A stretch of 64,000 nucleotides of DNA, taken from NCBI GenBank assembly GCA_013389115.1, contig JACADY010000061.1, positions 62,001 to 126,000 of the forward strand. Reading direction: 5' to 3'. This DNA comes from Alphaproteobacteria bacterium (GTDB lineage Bacteria; Pseudomonadota; Alphaproteobacteria; Micropepsales; Micropepsaceae). The position numbers and the translations under genes were made by a program. The notes beneath the pieces were generated by a model. It had not been told where the DNA came from and ran no database searches. It worked only from the letters and a program-made list of their open reading frames with translations. Shown here one piece after another: positions 18,289 to 28,786 of this stretch. Position 1 is the stretch's first letter. Each line of letters begins with the position of its first letter.

Positions 18289-20273
18289 ATATCGAGGTCC
18301 TTCACGAATTGCGCGTTTTCCTGAATGAACTGAAAGCGCAACTCGGCCTTCTTGCCCATCAGGCGCTCAACGAGGCTGTCGGTGTCTTCCCTGTCGTCCT
18401 CCGGGATGACGACCCGCAGAAGCGTGCGCACGCCCGGCTTCATGGTCGTCTCCTTCAACTGCGCGGGCAGCATTTCGCCCAGGCCCTTGAAGCGGTTGAT
18501 CTCGACCTTGGCGTTCGGCTTGAACTCCTTTTTCAGAAGCTCCTCCTTGTGCGCATCATCACGCGCATAGACGACCTTGCCGCCATGGCTCAGGCGATAA
18601 AGCGGCGGCAGCGCAAGGTAAAGGTGCCCGCCCGCGATCAGTCCAGGCATCTCGCGATAGAAAAACGTCATCAGAAGCGAGGCGATGTGCGCGCCATCGA
18701 CATCGGCATCCGTCATGATGACGACCTTGTCGTAGCGCAGATCCTCCTCACGGTATTTCGCGCCCGTACCGCAGCCGAGCGCCTGCATCAGGTCGGACAA
18801 TTCCTGATTCTGGCCGAGCTTGCCGGCAGCCGCGCTTGCGACGTTGAGGATCTTGCCGCGCAGGGGCAGTACGGCCTGAAGATTGCGGTCGCGCGCCTGC
18901 TTGGCCGAACCCCCGGCGCTGTCGCCCTCAACGAGGAACAGTTCGGTTCCGTCGGCGGTCTGATTGGCGCAATCGGCGAGCTTGCCCGGCAGGCGCAATT
19001 TGCGCACGGCGCCCTTGCGGCTGACCTCTTTTTCCTCGCGGCGGCGCAGGCGCTCATCGGCGCGCTGGATGACAAAATCGAGGAGCTTGGCGCCTTCCTG
19101 TGGGTTCTGCGCCAGCCAATGGTCGAAATGGTCGCGCACCGCGTTCTCAACCAGACGCTGCGCCTCGGGGCTCGACAGCTTTTCCTTGGTCTGACCTTGA
19201 AATTCCGGCTCGCGGATGAAGATCGACAGCATGGCGCAGGCCTGGTCCATCACGTCATCAGGCGTGATCTGCGCCGTCTTGCGGTTGCCCGTCAGCTCAC
19301 CGAACGCGCGCAGGGACTTGGTCAGCGCGGTGCGCAGGCCCTGGTCATGCGTGCCGCCCTGGGGCGTTGGAATCGTGTTGCAGTAGGAATGCGAGAAGCC
19401 GTCGCGCGCCGGGGCCCAGGCCAGCGCCCATTCGACCGCGCCCTTGCCTTCCTTGTTCTCAACGCGGCCGGCGAAGGCCCGCGCCGTCACCGTCGTCTCC
19501 TTTTCGAGCACCGCGGCCAAATAGTCAGAGAGACCGCCAGGGAAGTGCAGCGTCGCTTCGGCCGGCGTTTCATCGCCCGCATGGATGAGCGCGGGGTCGC
19601 AGGACCAACGGATCTCGACGCCACGGAACAGATAGGCCTTGGAGCGCGCCATCTTGTAGAGGCGCTTGGGCTCGAAATGGGCGTCCTTGCCGAATATCTG
19701 CGCGTCGGGCTTGAAGCGCACGATCGTGCCGCGGCGATTCTGGATGGCGCCCAGGTCCTTCAATTTGCCTTGCGGAACGCCACGCTCGAAGCGCATCGCA
19801 TAGAGCCTGCGATCGCGCGCGACCTCGACCTCGAGCCACTCAGAAAGCGCATTCACGACCGAGGCGCCGACGCCGTGGAGGCCACCGCTCGTCTCATAGG
19901 CGTCACCGCCGAATTTTCCGCCCGCATGAAGCACGGTGAAAATGACTTCCAGGGCCGTCTTGGGCTTGAGCTTTGGATGCGGATCGATGGGAATGCCGCG
20001 GCCATTGTCGCGGACGGTGAGTATCCCTTCCGCGCTCAACTCCAACTCGATGAAAGAGGCATGGCCCGCGACCGCCTCATCCATCGCATTGTCGAGGGTT
20101 TCGGCCGCAAGGTGATGCAGTGCGCGGGCGTCGGTGCCGCCGATATACATGCCGGGGCGGCGCCGCACGGGCTCCAGGCCCTCCAGCACCTCGATGTCCT
20201 TGGCGGTATAGGTCTTGCCGCCCGCTTCCTCGTCACGCGCAAAAAGGTCAGGGGCGCGGTTCGCACGAGCCAT
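18285..20273 (-). CDS. parE: DNA topoisomerase IV subunit B
   Basis: ATPase subunit of topoisomerase IV, which decatenates daughter chromosomes. It is 662 aa. The GHKL ATPase motifs are ETLDNAMDEAV and VRDNGRGIPID, with the glycine loop GLHGVGASVVNAL. The TOPRIM domain has LVEGDSAGGSA and MTDADVDGAHI. The length without a gyrase-specific insertion and the C-terminal GEMLPAQLKETTM favour ParE over GyrB. The start at 20273 follows GGAGAGACGGACGA. Its ParC partner is not in the window. Confidence 0.93.
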   Translation of the reverse strand: MARANRAPDLFARDEEAGGKTYTAKDIEVLEGLEPVRRRPGMYIGGTDARALHHLAAETLDNAMDEAVAGHASFIELELSAEGILTVRDNGRGIPIDPHPKLKPKTALEVIFTVLHAGGKFGGDAYETSGGLHGVGASVVNALSEWLEVEVARDRRLYAMRFERGVPQGKLKDLGAIQNRRGTIVRFKPDAQIFGKDAHFEPKRLYKMARSKAYLFRGVEIRWSCDPALIHAGDETPAEATLHFPGGLSDYLAAVLEKETTVTARAFAGRVENKEGKGAVEWALAWAPARDGFSHSYCNTIPTPQGGTHDQGLRTALTKSLRAFGELTGNRKTAQITPDDVMDQACAMLSIFIREPEFQGQTKEKLSSPEAQRLVENAVRDHFDHWLAQNPQEGAKLLDFVIQRADERLRRREEKEVSRKGAVRKLRLPGKLADCANQTADGTELFLVEGDSAGGSAKQARDRNLQAVLPLRGKILNVASAAAGKLGQNQELSDLMQALGCGTGAKYREEDLRYDKVVIMTDADVDGAHIASLLMTFFYREMPGLIAGGHLYLALPPLYRLSHGGKVVYARDDAHKEELLKKEFKPNAKVEINRFKGLGEMLPAQLKETTMKPGVRTLLRVVIPEDDREDTDSLVERLMGKKAELRFQFIQENAQFVKDLDI

Positions 20274-20409
20274 TCGTCCGTCTCTCCGATTCGGGGATTT
20301 TGAGCCATCTTAGCCATTCGCGATGGTGATGGCGATCTTTCCTGCGCCGGCGATTCCCCCCTAGACTATCGTTACAAGCGACATTGCCTTCCCATTTAGG
20401 ATCGACGTC

Positions 20410-21702
20410 ATGACCGGATTTCTGTCGGAACCCTTGCGCCTGCCATGCGGCGCGACCTTGAAGAACCGCATTGCCAAGGGCGCCATGACCGAGGGGCTTG
20501 CCGACCCTCACAACCGGGCGACGGCGCGTCATCAGCGGCTCTACCGGCGCTGGGCAGAAGGGGGCGCAGGACTTCTCCTTACAGGCAACGTGCAGATCGA
20601 CCGGCGCGCGCTTGAGCGGCCCGGCAATGTCGTCATCGCGGGCGAGCAAAGCGCCGACGCGCTTGCCGCGCTCCGGGACTTTGCCAAGGCGGGCACGGTC
20701 AATGGCACCCATCTCTTTATGCAACTGAGCCACGCGGGACGCCAGACGCCCAAGGCCATCAACCCCCATCCGCCAGCACCCTCCGCCGTCAAGCTGGGGC
20801 TTCCGGGCGGCAATTTCGGCGTGCCGCGCGCCATGCGCGGCGATGAGATCGCAGACGTCATCGCGCGCTTCGCACATGCGGCCCGGATCGCGCGCGAGAC
20901 CGGCTTTACCGGCGTGCAGGTGCATGCGGCACATGGCTATCTGTTGTCGGAGTTTCTCAGCCCCAGAAGCAATCTGCGAACGGATGAGTGGGGTGGCAGC
21001 CTGGAGAATCGCGCAAGGCTGCTCCTGGAGACCGTCAAAGCCGTGCGGGCGGCCGTGGGCGATGATTTTCCAGTCGCCGTCAAACTCAACTCCGCAGACT
21101 TCCAGAAGGACGGATTCTCGCACGAGGATTGCCTTCAGGTTGTCGCGTCCCTCAACGCCCTCTCGATCGACCTCCTGGAAATCTCGGGCGGCACCTATGA
21201 ACAACCGCGCATGATGGGCGCGAGCGGACTTGAGCCGGTGTTCGAGACCGGTACGCGGGCGAGCACCAGGGCGCGCGAAGCCTATTTCCTTGAGTATGCC
21301 GCTTCCATTGCCAAGGTGGCTCAAGTCCCACTGATGGTGACGGGCGGTTTCCGCACGAAGTCCGGCATGGAAGAGGCGCTCAAATCGGGCGAAGTCGATG
21401 TCATTGGGCTTGCACGGCCGCTATGCGTTGACCCGGCGGCGCCCCAAAAGCTGATGGAGGGCCGGCTGGAGGTCTTGCCATCGCTTGAAAAAACACTGCG
21501 CCTCGGCCCTGGATGGCTTTCGGGGAACTCGCCCTTCAATCTCATCAAGCTGCTCAACGCGATGGGGGTTCAGGGCTGGTTCTGCCTTCAAATCCAGAGG
21601 CTCGCGGAAGGGCAAGACCCAGACCTTGGCCTTGGCGTATTTCAGGCCTTTCGGCGCTATATGGCGGCCGAGCAGGCGGCCGCGACGGCGCTGGCACGCT
21701 GA
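20410..21702 (+). CDS. NADH:flavin oxidoreductase / old yellow enzyme family
   Basis: A 430-aa FMN-dependent TIM-barrel oxidoreductase. Recognisable elements are the N-terminal LKNRIAKGAMTEGLAD, the active-site region GVQVHAAHGYLLSEFLSPRSNLRTDEWGG, and the late FMN-phosphate strand MVTGGFRTKSGMEEAL. It lacks the extra 4Fe-4S and NAD domains of 2,4-dienoyl-CoA reductase, so it is a short OYE-type enzyme. AGGATCG precedes the ATG. Family members reduce activated alkenes; the substrate is unknown. Confidence 0.88.
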   Translation: MTGFLSEPLRLPCGATLKNRIAKGAMTEGLADPHNRATARHQRLYRRWAEGGAGLLLTGNVQIDRRALERPGNVVIAGEQSADALAALRDFAKAGTVNGTHLFMQLSHAGRQTPKAINPHPPAPSAVKLGLPGGNFGVPRAMRGDEIADVIARFAHAARIARETGFTGVQVHAAHGYLLSEFLSPRSNLRTDEWGGSLENRARLLLETVKAVRAAVGDDFPVAVKLNSADFQKDGFSHEDCLQVVASLNALSIDLLEISGGTYEQPRMMGASGLEPVFETGTRASTRAREAYFLEYAASIAKVAQVPLMVTGGFRTKSGMEEALKSGEVDVIGLARPLCVDPAAPQKLMEGRLEVLPSLEKTLRLGPGWLSGNSPFNLIKLLNAMGVQGWFCLQIQRLAEGQDPDLGLGVFQAFRRYMAAEQAAATALAR

Positions 21703-21846
21703 CAAGGATAACACGCACCAGGTGCGCATAACCTTTTCGAACACAACCCTGTGGTGTGGGAAGCGCGTGTTAACGAGTCCCCCTTAGGCTGCCCGCGGTC
21801 ATGCACAGGGCCGAGGGCAAGCGGTCAGTTGGGGATTCGTGTCGAC

Positions 21847-23265
<1,419 letters not shown>

Positions 23266-23276
23266 GACAGTGCCGA

Positions 23277-24746
23277 TCAGCGCTTCACGCGCCCACCCAG
23301 CATTTTGCGGAAGGCATCGCCATAAGGGGGCCGCATCATCTTTCCAACGACGTCGAGCTTGGCCTGGCTATAGACGGCCTTGGCGTGCGAGAAGGTTCTG
23401 AAGCCGTCGATGCCGTGATAGGCGCCCATGCCTGAGGGGCCAACACCGCCGAAGGGCAGATCCTCCATCGAGACGTGCATGATCACGTCATTGATCGTCA
23501 CGCCACCGGCCGTCGTGCGGGACAGCACGCGGTCCTGCTCGGTTGAATCCTGGCCGAAATAGTAAAGGCCGAGCGGGCGGGGGTGATCGTTGATGTAGCC
23601 GATCACTTCGTCGATCTGGCGATAGGTCTTCACCGGCAGCAGGGGGCCGAAAATCTCATCCTGCATGATCTTCATGTCGTCGCTGGGATCGAGCACGAGA
23701 GTCGGCGGGATCTTGTAGTGCGGCTGCTGGGAGAAATTCTCCTTGGCGGGATTGATCTCGATGATCTTGGCGCCCTTCTGCCTTGCGTCCTCGATATAGG
23801 CGTTGAGGCGGTCGTAATGGCGCTGATTGATGACGGAGGTATAGTCCGGATTGTCCTTGAGGGTCGGGTACATCGCCTTGACGGCCGCCTGGGCGCCCGA
23901 CACAAAACCCTCGAGCCTCGCCTCAGGGACAAAGACATAATCCGGCGCAAGGCAGATCTGACCCGCGTTCATCATCTTGCCGGCCATGATCTTGGTCGTC
24001 GCATCCGACATGCTTGCCGTGTTGCTCAGGATGACGGGCGACTTGCCCCCCAACTCCAGCGTCACGGGCACAAGATGTTCAGCGGCAGCGCGCATAACGT
24101 GATGGCCGATCGCGGTGGAGCCGGTGAAAATGAGGTGGTCAAAGGCAAGCCGGCTGAAGGCTTCGCCGATCGCGGGGCCGCCGGTGATGACAGCGATCTC
24201 GGTTTCATCGAACGCGGTCCGGAACATCCGCGCCATCAATTCGCCCGAGGCGGGCGTATATTCTGAGGGCTTGATCATCACGCGATTGCCCGAGGCAAGG
24301 ATGCCGGCGAGGGGCGAGAAGGTGAGATTGATGGGGAAGTTCCAGGGACTGATCACACCCACCACGCCCTTGGGGACATAGTGCACCTCTGCCCTTGCGC
24401 CCATGAAGCCCAAGGGGAAGGCAGGTTTGCGCTTCTCGATACGCATCCACTTGCGCACATTGGCTTTGGCGTATTTCAGCGGCTCGATCGATCCGAAAAC
24501 GTCCGTCAGAAGCGTCTGGTCCTTGGAGCGGTGTCCGAAATCGGATGCGAGGGCGTCCATGATCTCCTGCTTGTGATCGACGAGCAGGCCGATGCAGCGA
24601 TCGAGCGCCTCAATCCGCTTTTCAGCGGAGGGCGGACCATCCCTCAAAAAGGCAGCCTTTTGCCGCGCGAGCAGCATCTGCATCCCTTCAGGCGATGCGG
24701 ACGCAACGTTAACATTCGGGCTGTTGAGGTTCTCGGCAAGGCTCAT
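23277..24746 (-). CDS. calB: Coniferyl aldehyde dehydrogenase
   Basis: A 489-aa NAD(P)-dependent aldehyde dehydrogenase of the short coniferyl-aldehyde type, oxidising coniferaldehyde and related aromatic or long-chain aldehydes to acids. The catalytic cysteine lies in GQICLAPDYVFVP and the general-base glutamate in LELGGKSPV. PWNFPINLTFSPLAG and FTGSTAIGHHVM are cofactor-site motifs. The C-terminal part SGMGAYHGIDGFRTFSHAK is typical of this subgroup. GGGAGA precedes the ATG. It is convergent with the sensor kinase. Exact substrate is inferred from similarity. Confidence 0.85.
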   Translation of the reverse strand: MSLAENLNSPNVNVASASPEGMQMLLARQKAAFLRDGPPSAEKRIEALDRCIGLLVDHKQEIMDALASDFGHRSKDQTLLTDVFGSIEPLKYAKANVRKWMRIEKRKPAFPLGFMGARAEVHYVPKGVVGVISPWNFPINLTFSPLAGILASGNRVMIKPSEYTPASGELMARMFRTAFDETEIAVITGGPAIGEAFSRLAFDHLIFTGSTAIGHHVMRAAAEHLVPVTLELGGKSPVILSNTASMSDATTKIMAGKMMNAGQICLAPDYVFVPEARLEGFVSGAQAAVKAMYPTLKDNPDYTSVINQRHYDRLNAYIEDARQKGAKIIEINPAKENFSQQPHYKIPPTLVLDPSDDMKIMQDEIFGPLLPVKTYRQIDEVIGYINDHPRPLGLYYFGQDSTEQDRVLSRTTAGGVTINDVIMHVSMEDLPFGGVGPSGMGAYHGIDGFRTFSHAKAVYSQAKLDVVGKMMRPPYGDAFRKMLGGRVKR

Positions 24747-24921
24747 TCGGGATCTCCCAATTTCGGCTAGAAATTTCTTGTTTCCTGGCTTTTAGCGCGA
24801 AAGCGGCCCTGTTGCACGCATCACGCTCGTTCAGGTCCGTCATTAACGGGTTCTTTGGCCTCGCGTGGTACTGGAAGCAGACCCTCGCCTTCCCCCTTTT
24901 TTGCGTTCCGGTGCCTTGCGC

Positions 24922-25800
24922 ATGTCTCAGCCAGAGAACGACCTCCAAGCAGCACTTTTGGCCGGTGATCATATTCACGCCATCAGCGAGGAGCTACGCA
25001 ATCAGCTTGCGAAACTCACCGCCGTCATGGGTGACGTCGGGGACAAGACGGCTCACTATGGGCGGGCCCTCTCGGCCGCGTCGGGCCAGCTGGGCGTCAA
25101 TACCGAGCCAGGCCAGATCAAGACCCTGGTCGAGGGTCTGGTCGCCGCGACCCGCCTCATGGAGCAGCATAATCGCAATCTCGAACAGCAGCTCAAACAG
25201 TCGAACGATGAAGTGGGCATGCTGAAGGCGCGCGTCGAAATGGTGCGCCGGGAGGCGATGACGGATGCGCTGACGGGCCTTTCGAACCGCAAGGCCTTCG
25301 ATGTGACGCTGATGTCAAGCGTTATCGAGGCGGAGCGCACGGGTGATCCCGTCACGCTCCTGATCGGCGATGTCGATCACTTCAAGACCTTCAATGACAG
25401 TTACGGACACCAGGTGGGTGACCATGTGCTGCGGCTTGTCGCCAAGTGCCTGACAGACTCCATTAAGGGGCGCGATACGGCGGCACGCTATGGCGGCGAG
25501 GAATTCGCGGTCATCCTCCCCGGCACCAGTGTCGCCAACGCCAGGATCGTCGCCGACCAAATCCGACGGATCGTCGCGAGCAAGAAGATCATCAAGCGTT
25601 CGACGAACGAAAGCTTTGGGACGGTCACGATCTCCATCGGCGCCGCGGCGTGGCGCAAGGGCGACAATCCCAATTCCCTCATCGAGAGGGCCGATGCTTG
25701 CCTTTATGCGGCGAAGCGGTCGGGGCGGAACCGTGTCGTAACGGAACTCGATATTGACGCCACGAAAGGCGCCGATGCCGAAGGCCGCCGGTCGGCCTGA
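24922..25800 (+). CDS. Diguanylate cyclase (GGEEF)
   Basis: About 292 aa. A helical N-terminal region (residues 1-125), ending in a probable coiled coil around QHNRNLEQQLKQSNDEVGML, precedes a complete GGDEF domain with the active-site motif GGEEF at residues 191-195. It should make cyclic di-GMP from GTP. The inhibitory site upstream reads KGRD instead of RxxD, so product inhibition may be weak or absent. No membrane segment or receiver domain is present, resembling soluble coiled-coil cyclases such as Caulobacter DgcB. The start at ATG 24922 is chosen because residues before it are low-complexity. Confidence 0.88.
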   Translation: MSQPENDLQAALLAGDHIHAISEELRNQLAKLTAVMGDVGDKTAHYGRALSAASGQLGVNTEPGQIKTLVEGLVAATRLMEQHNRNLEQQLKQSNDEVGMLKARVEMVRREAMTDALTGLSNRKAFDVTLMSSVIEAERTGDPVTLLIGDVDHFKTFNDSYGHQVGDHVLRLVAKCLTDSIKGRDTAARYGGEEFAVILPGTSVANARIVADQIRRIVASKKIIKRSTNESFGTVTISIGAAAWRKGDNPNSLIERADACLYAAKRSGRNRVVTELDIDATKGADAEGRRSA

Positions 25801-25870
25801 ACTCTCTCTTTCGCGTTGCCTGACGTTCGTCCTAATCTCCAGGAAAGTCATCCCTGGAGAGAAACAGCCC

Positions 25871-26677
25871 ATGGCCTTCGACAGCATCCTGCTTCAGCAG
25901 GAAGATGGCATCGCGACGGTGACGCTCAACCGTCCGCAGGCACTCAATAGTCTCAACCGGCAGATCATCGAGGACATCCGCGCCGCATTGCGTCAGACAT
26001 CGGCGGACAATTCCGTCCGTGCCCTGATCATCACCGGCGCAGGCCGCGGTTTCTGCGCTGGCGCTGATCTCATCGACAATGGTTTTGGCGGAGATGGCGT
26101 TGCGCGCTCGCGGGGGCAAGGCATCCTTCACAGCATGGAGATCGGCTACAATCCGCTCGTGCGAGATCTCTCGCAATATCCAAAGCCGATCGTGACCGCC
26201 GTCAATGGCGTCGCCGCGGGGGGCGGCGTCGGGCTCGCGCTGTCGGGCGATATCGTGCTCGCGGGAAAGTCCGCCTATTTCGTGCAAGTGTTCGGCCCGA
26301 GGCTCGGTCTTGTCCCTGACATGGGATGCACCTGGTATCTGCCGATGCTGCTGGGGCGGGCGCGTTCGCGAGCGCTGGCGCTTCTGGGCGACCGGCTTCC
26401 AGCCGAGAAGGCGGCGGAGTGGGGCCTCATCTGGCAGGCAGTCGATGACGATGGCTTGCAGCAAGAGGCGCGCAATCTCGCTCAGCGCCTTGCCGCCGGG
26501 CCGACCCAGGCCTTTGCGCGCATCAAAGAGCTGCTCGATGCCGCGCCGCGCAACACGCTTGACGAACAGCTCGAACTCGAACGGCGGGTGCAGGGCGTGC
26601 TTGGCGAACAACAGGATTTCATCGAGGGCGTGACCGCCTTCATCCAGAAGCGCGAACCAAAATTCAAAGGGGAGTAA
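25871..26677 (+). CDS. PaaG-like enoyl-CoA hydratase/isomerase
   Basis: A 268-aa crotonase-fold enzyme. The oxyanion-hole motifs are ITGAGRGFCAGADL and VNGVAAGGGVGLAL. The active-site region reads GLVPDMGCTWYLP, with the aspartate typical of PaaG-type isomerases where classic enoyl-CoA hydratases have a glutamate. It may therefore act in phenylacetyl-CoA-type or fatty acyl-CoA catabolism. The ATG at 25871 follows GGAGAGAAA. It lies 5 bp before a second crotonase, with which it forms an operon. Confidence 0.85.
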   Translation: MAFDSILLQQEDGIATVTLNRPQALNSLNRQIIEDIRAALRQTSADNSVRALIITGAGRGFCAGADLIDNGFGGDGVARSRGQGILHSMEIGYNPLVRDLSQYPKPIVTAVNGVAAGGGVGLALSGDIVLAGKSAYFVQVFGPRLGLVPDMGCTWYLPMLLGRARSRALALLGDRLPAEKAAEWGLIWQAVDDDGLQQEARNLAQRLAAGPTQAFARIKELLDAAPRNTLDEQLELERRVQGVLGEQQDFIEGVTAFIQKREPKFKGE

Positions 26678-26682
26678 GGCTC

Positions 26683-27492
26683 ATGGCCCGGATCGATTTC
26701 GAAAAAGCGTTCATCGAAACGCATGGCCCCGTCGCCGTGCTGACGATGAACGATCCTGCGACCTTGAACGCGGCGGCGCTGGAGATGGTTACAGGCCTCA
26801 GCAAGGCGTGCGATTGGATCGCCAAGAAATCCAACGGCGTGCGGGCCGTCATCCTGACCGGTGCGGGGCGCGGCTTTTGCTCGGGCGCCAATCTGCAAGG
26901 TGGCGCGAGCTCTGATATCCTCGATCCGGCCGAGCGCGACACGGGTGCGGCGCTTGAGACCCATTACCATCCGTTCCTTCGCAAATTGCAGGGCCTTCCC
27001 TGCCCCCTCGTCACAGCCGTCAATGGTCCGGCCGCAGGCGTCGGCATGAGCTTTGCCCTCATGGGCGATCTCATCGTCGCGGCGCGCTCGGCCTATTTTC
27101 TACAGGCCTTCCGGCGCATCGGGCTGGTGCCCGATGGCGGCTCGACCTGGATGCTGCCGCGCCTCATCGGTTCGGCGCGGGCGCGCGAGCTGTCGCTCCT
27201 GGGCGAGAAACTGCCTGCCGAGAAGGCGCTTGAATGGGGGCTCATCAATCGCGTCACCGACGACAGCGACCTGATGGATGAGGCGATGAAGCTGGCCAGC
27301 GAGCTGGCGAACGGGCCGACGGTTGCTCTCTCGATGATCCGTCAGCTCTATTGGCAGAGCCTTGAAAACTCGTTCGAGCAGCAGATCAACGCCGAACGCT
27401 GGGCCCAGCAAAAGGCCGGGCGCAGCGCAGACTTCACCGAGGGCGTGATGGCGTTCCTGCAGAAGCGGCCGGCAAAGTTCACGGGCGAGTGA
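26683..27492 (+). CDS. Second PaaG-like enoyl-CoA hydratase/isomerase
   Basis: A 269-aa paralogue of the preceding gene. It has LTGAGRGFCSGANL and VNGPAAGVGMSFAL for the oxyanion hole and GLVPDGGSTWMLPRLIG at the active site, again with Asp in place of the hydratase Glu. Both proteins end in a similar C-terminal helix and K-F-x-G-E tail (AKFTGE here), suggesting an old tandem duplication followed by divergence. GGAGTAAGG precedes the ATG. Confidence 0.85.
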   Translation: MARIDFEKAFIETHGPVAVLTMNDPATLNAAALEMVTGLSKACDWIAKKSNGVRAVILTGAGRGFCSGANLQGGASSDILDPAERDTGAALETHYHPFLRKLQGLPCPLVTAVNGPAAGVGMSFALMGDLIVAARSAYFLQAFRRIGLVPDGGSTWMLPRLIGSARARELSLLGEKLPAEKALEWGLINRVTDDSDLMDEAMKLASELANGPTVALSMIRQLYWQSLENSFEQQINAERWAQQKAGRSADFTEGVMAFLQKRPAKFTGE

Positions 27493-27503
27493 GGCGCGTG
27501 CTT

Positions 27504-27539
27504 GAGCATCTCCCGATCAGGTGGAATCGGGAAATGCTC
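27504..27539. repeat. Extragenic palindrome, possible bidirectional terminator
   Basis: Stem of GAGCAT plus CCCGAT pairing with ATCGGG plus ATGCTC, with an 8-nt loop and a small internal mismatch. It lies between the convergent crotonase operon and the suf operon. Similar GAGCAT...ATGCTC palindromes are common between genes in alphaproteobacteria. It has no clear U-tract. Confidence 0.6.
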
Positions 27540-27581
27540 GCAAGTCGTTGCAGGATCGCGTTTCGTTACGGCGAACCGGTA

Positions 27582-27607
27582 GCATCCCCGCCTTCGCGGG
27601 GACATGC
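27582..27607. repeat. GC-rich hairpin between convergent operons
   Basis: CCCCGC (27586-27591) pairs with GCGGGG (27596-27601) around a 4-nt loop, and outer GCAT/ATGC arms extend it with a 2-nt bulge. It lies just beyond the sufA stop, so it could end suf transcription. Confidence 0.5.
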
Positions 27608-27623
27608 TTCGCCGAGAAGCGCT

Positions 27624-28016
27624 CTACTCGGCCGTTGCCGGCGTGATCGCGACGCTTTCACCGCAGCCGCAGGCGTCGGTCTCGTTGGGATTGTTGAAGA
27701 CGAAGCGCGATGACAGCTTGTCGGTGACGAAGTCGAGCTCCGTGCCCAAAAGAAACAGCACGGCCTTGGGTTCGATGAGAACACGCACGCCTTTTTCCTC
27801 GATGACCTCATCGAGCGGTCCGGGTTCTGCCGCGTATTCCATCGTATAGCTCTGGCCCGCGCAGCCGCCATTCTTGACGCCCAGCCGGACTCCGAAAACC
27901 GGCTTGTCCGAGTTTGCCATAATCTCGCAAAGCCGCGATGCCGCCCGATCGGTCAGGCGGATGGCACGGGGCCGCTCGCGGCGCTTCGTCGTTTCAGTCC
28001 TTACGCTCTGTGCCAT
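27624..28016 (-). CDS. sufA: HesB/IscA-type iron-sulfur assembly protein
   Basis: A-type cluster carrier of 130 aa that delivers Fe-S clusters to apoproteins. The three conserved cysteines are in NGGCAGQSY and DACGCGES. A basic N-terminal extension of about 18 residues precedes the domain. It is the last gene of the suf operon, 8 bp after a secreted protein gene. Confidence 0.92.
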   Translation of the reverse strand: MAQSVRTETTKRRERPRAIRLTDRAASRLCEIMANSDKPVFGVRLGVKNGGCAGQSYTMEYAAEPGPLDEVIEEKGVRVLIEPKAVLFLLGTELDFVTDKLSSRFVFNNPNETDACGCGESVAITPATAE

Positions 28017-28024
28017 CGTCCTGC

Positions 28025-28786
28025 CTATTTGCCCTTGCGGCGATAGACCCCTGAAAAGGTCACGTTATGACCACCGCAATTGAGATTGTCCTTCACAAGA
28101 AGATAGGGACCCAGGCGCCGCATCCAAATGGCGCAGTCAAACTCGCCCGCTTCGGCCGCCTCCACCTGTCCGTTCTGCGACATGGCAAAGCTGATGACGC
28201 CATCAACCGGCGCCGCCTCGCCACGCAATTCGCCCGTGTTGACCGAGCCTTGTTCCATCGACTCCTTACTCGATGCCCACACGGCATCGCCCAGGATCGC
28301 ATAGGCGCCACGCTTGCCCGGCATCAGCTTGAGCGTCGCCAAGGGCTCGGACTTCCAGGTCCCTTCCCAGTCATCGGCGGCGGCCAGGCGATCGGGCGGG
28401 CTTTCCTCGAGCCTGGACTTGGGGAGGAACCCCGTCGTCACCGCACCCTTGGCATCGACGAAAGCGGTGCAGGCGAACTCGTTCACCATGCCCATCACCA
28501 GCACCTGGTCGCCCGGAACGAGATAGCTCTTGCCGAGGCAATTTTCGGTATTGGCCGGACAGGTCGTGTCTTCGTCCTCAGCCTTGATGAAGTAGAGATT
28601 TTCTCCCAGCGTCACCTGACGCAGCGCGACAGCGGCGAAATCGCCCCCGCCAAAGCGGCTGCACAGTGCGCTTTCCGCGCCTTGCGCTACCGCGGGCGTC
28701 ACCGCGGCAAGGACAATCAATGCGGTCGCGGCCAACCTCGCGCGCCTTCCCGCCCCTACAAGCGCTTTAAAACATGTTGAGCTCAA
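28025..28786 (-). CDS. Exported protein of unknown function within the suf operon
   Basis: A 253-aa protein with a signal peptide (RRARLAATALIVLAAVTPAVAQG). Residues ~50-125 look like an SH3-like beta domain ending FLPKSRLE; the C-terminal half contains DDWEGTWKSEP and ends in a cysteine-bearing beta segment (CNCGGHN-like, NLNCGGHNVTFSGVYRR). The start appears to be TTG at 28786, inside the end of sufT, with AGGAAG 6 bp upstream; no in-frame ATG gives a signal peptide. It is the only exported product in this operon and I do not recognise its family. Confidence 0.7.
   Translation of the reverse strand: MSSTCFKALVGAGRRARLAATALIVLAAVTPAVAQGAESALCSRFGGGDFAAVALRQVTLGENLYFIKAEDEDTTCPANTENCLGKSYLVPGDQVLVMGMVNEFACTAFVDAKGAVTTGFLPKSRLEESPPDRLAAADDWEGTWKSEPLATLKLMPGKRGAYAILGDAVWASSKESMEQGSVNTGELRGEAAPVDGVISFAMSQNGQVEAAEAGEFDCAIWMRRLGPYLLVKDNLNCGGHNVTFSGVYRRKGK

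Noticed and set aside
18255-20303. Plus-strand frame of 682 codons opposite parE
   Set aside because: Mirror frame of parE; parE has complete GHKL and TOPRIM motifs and the opposite frame has none.
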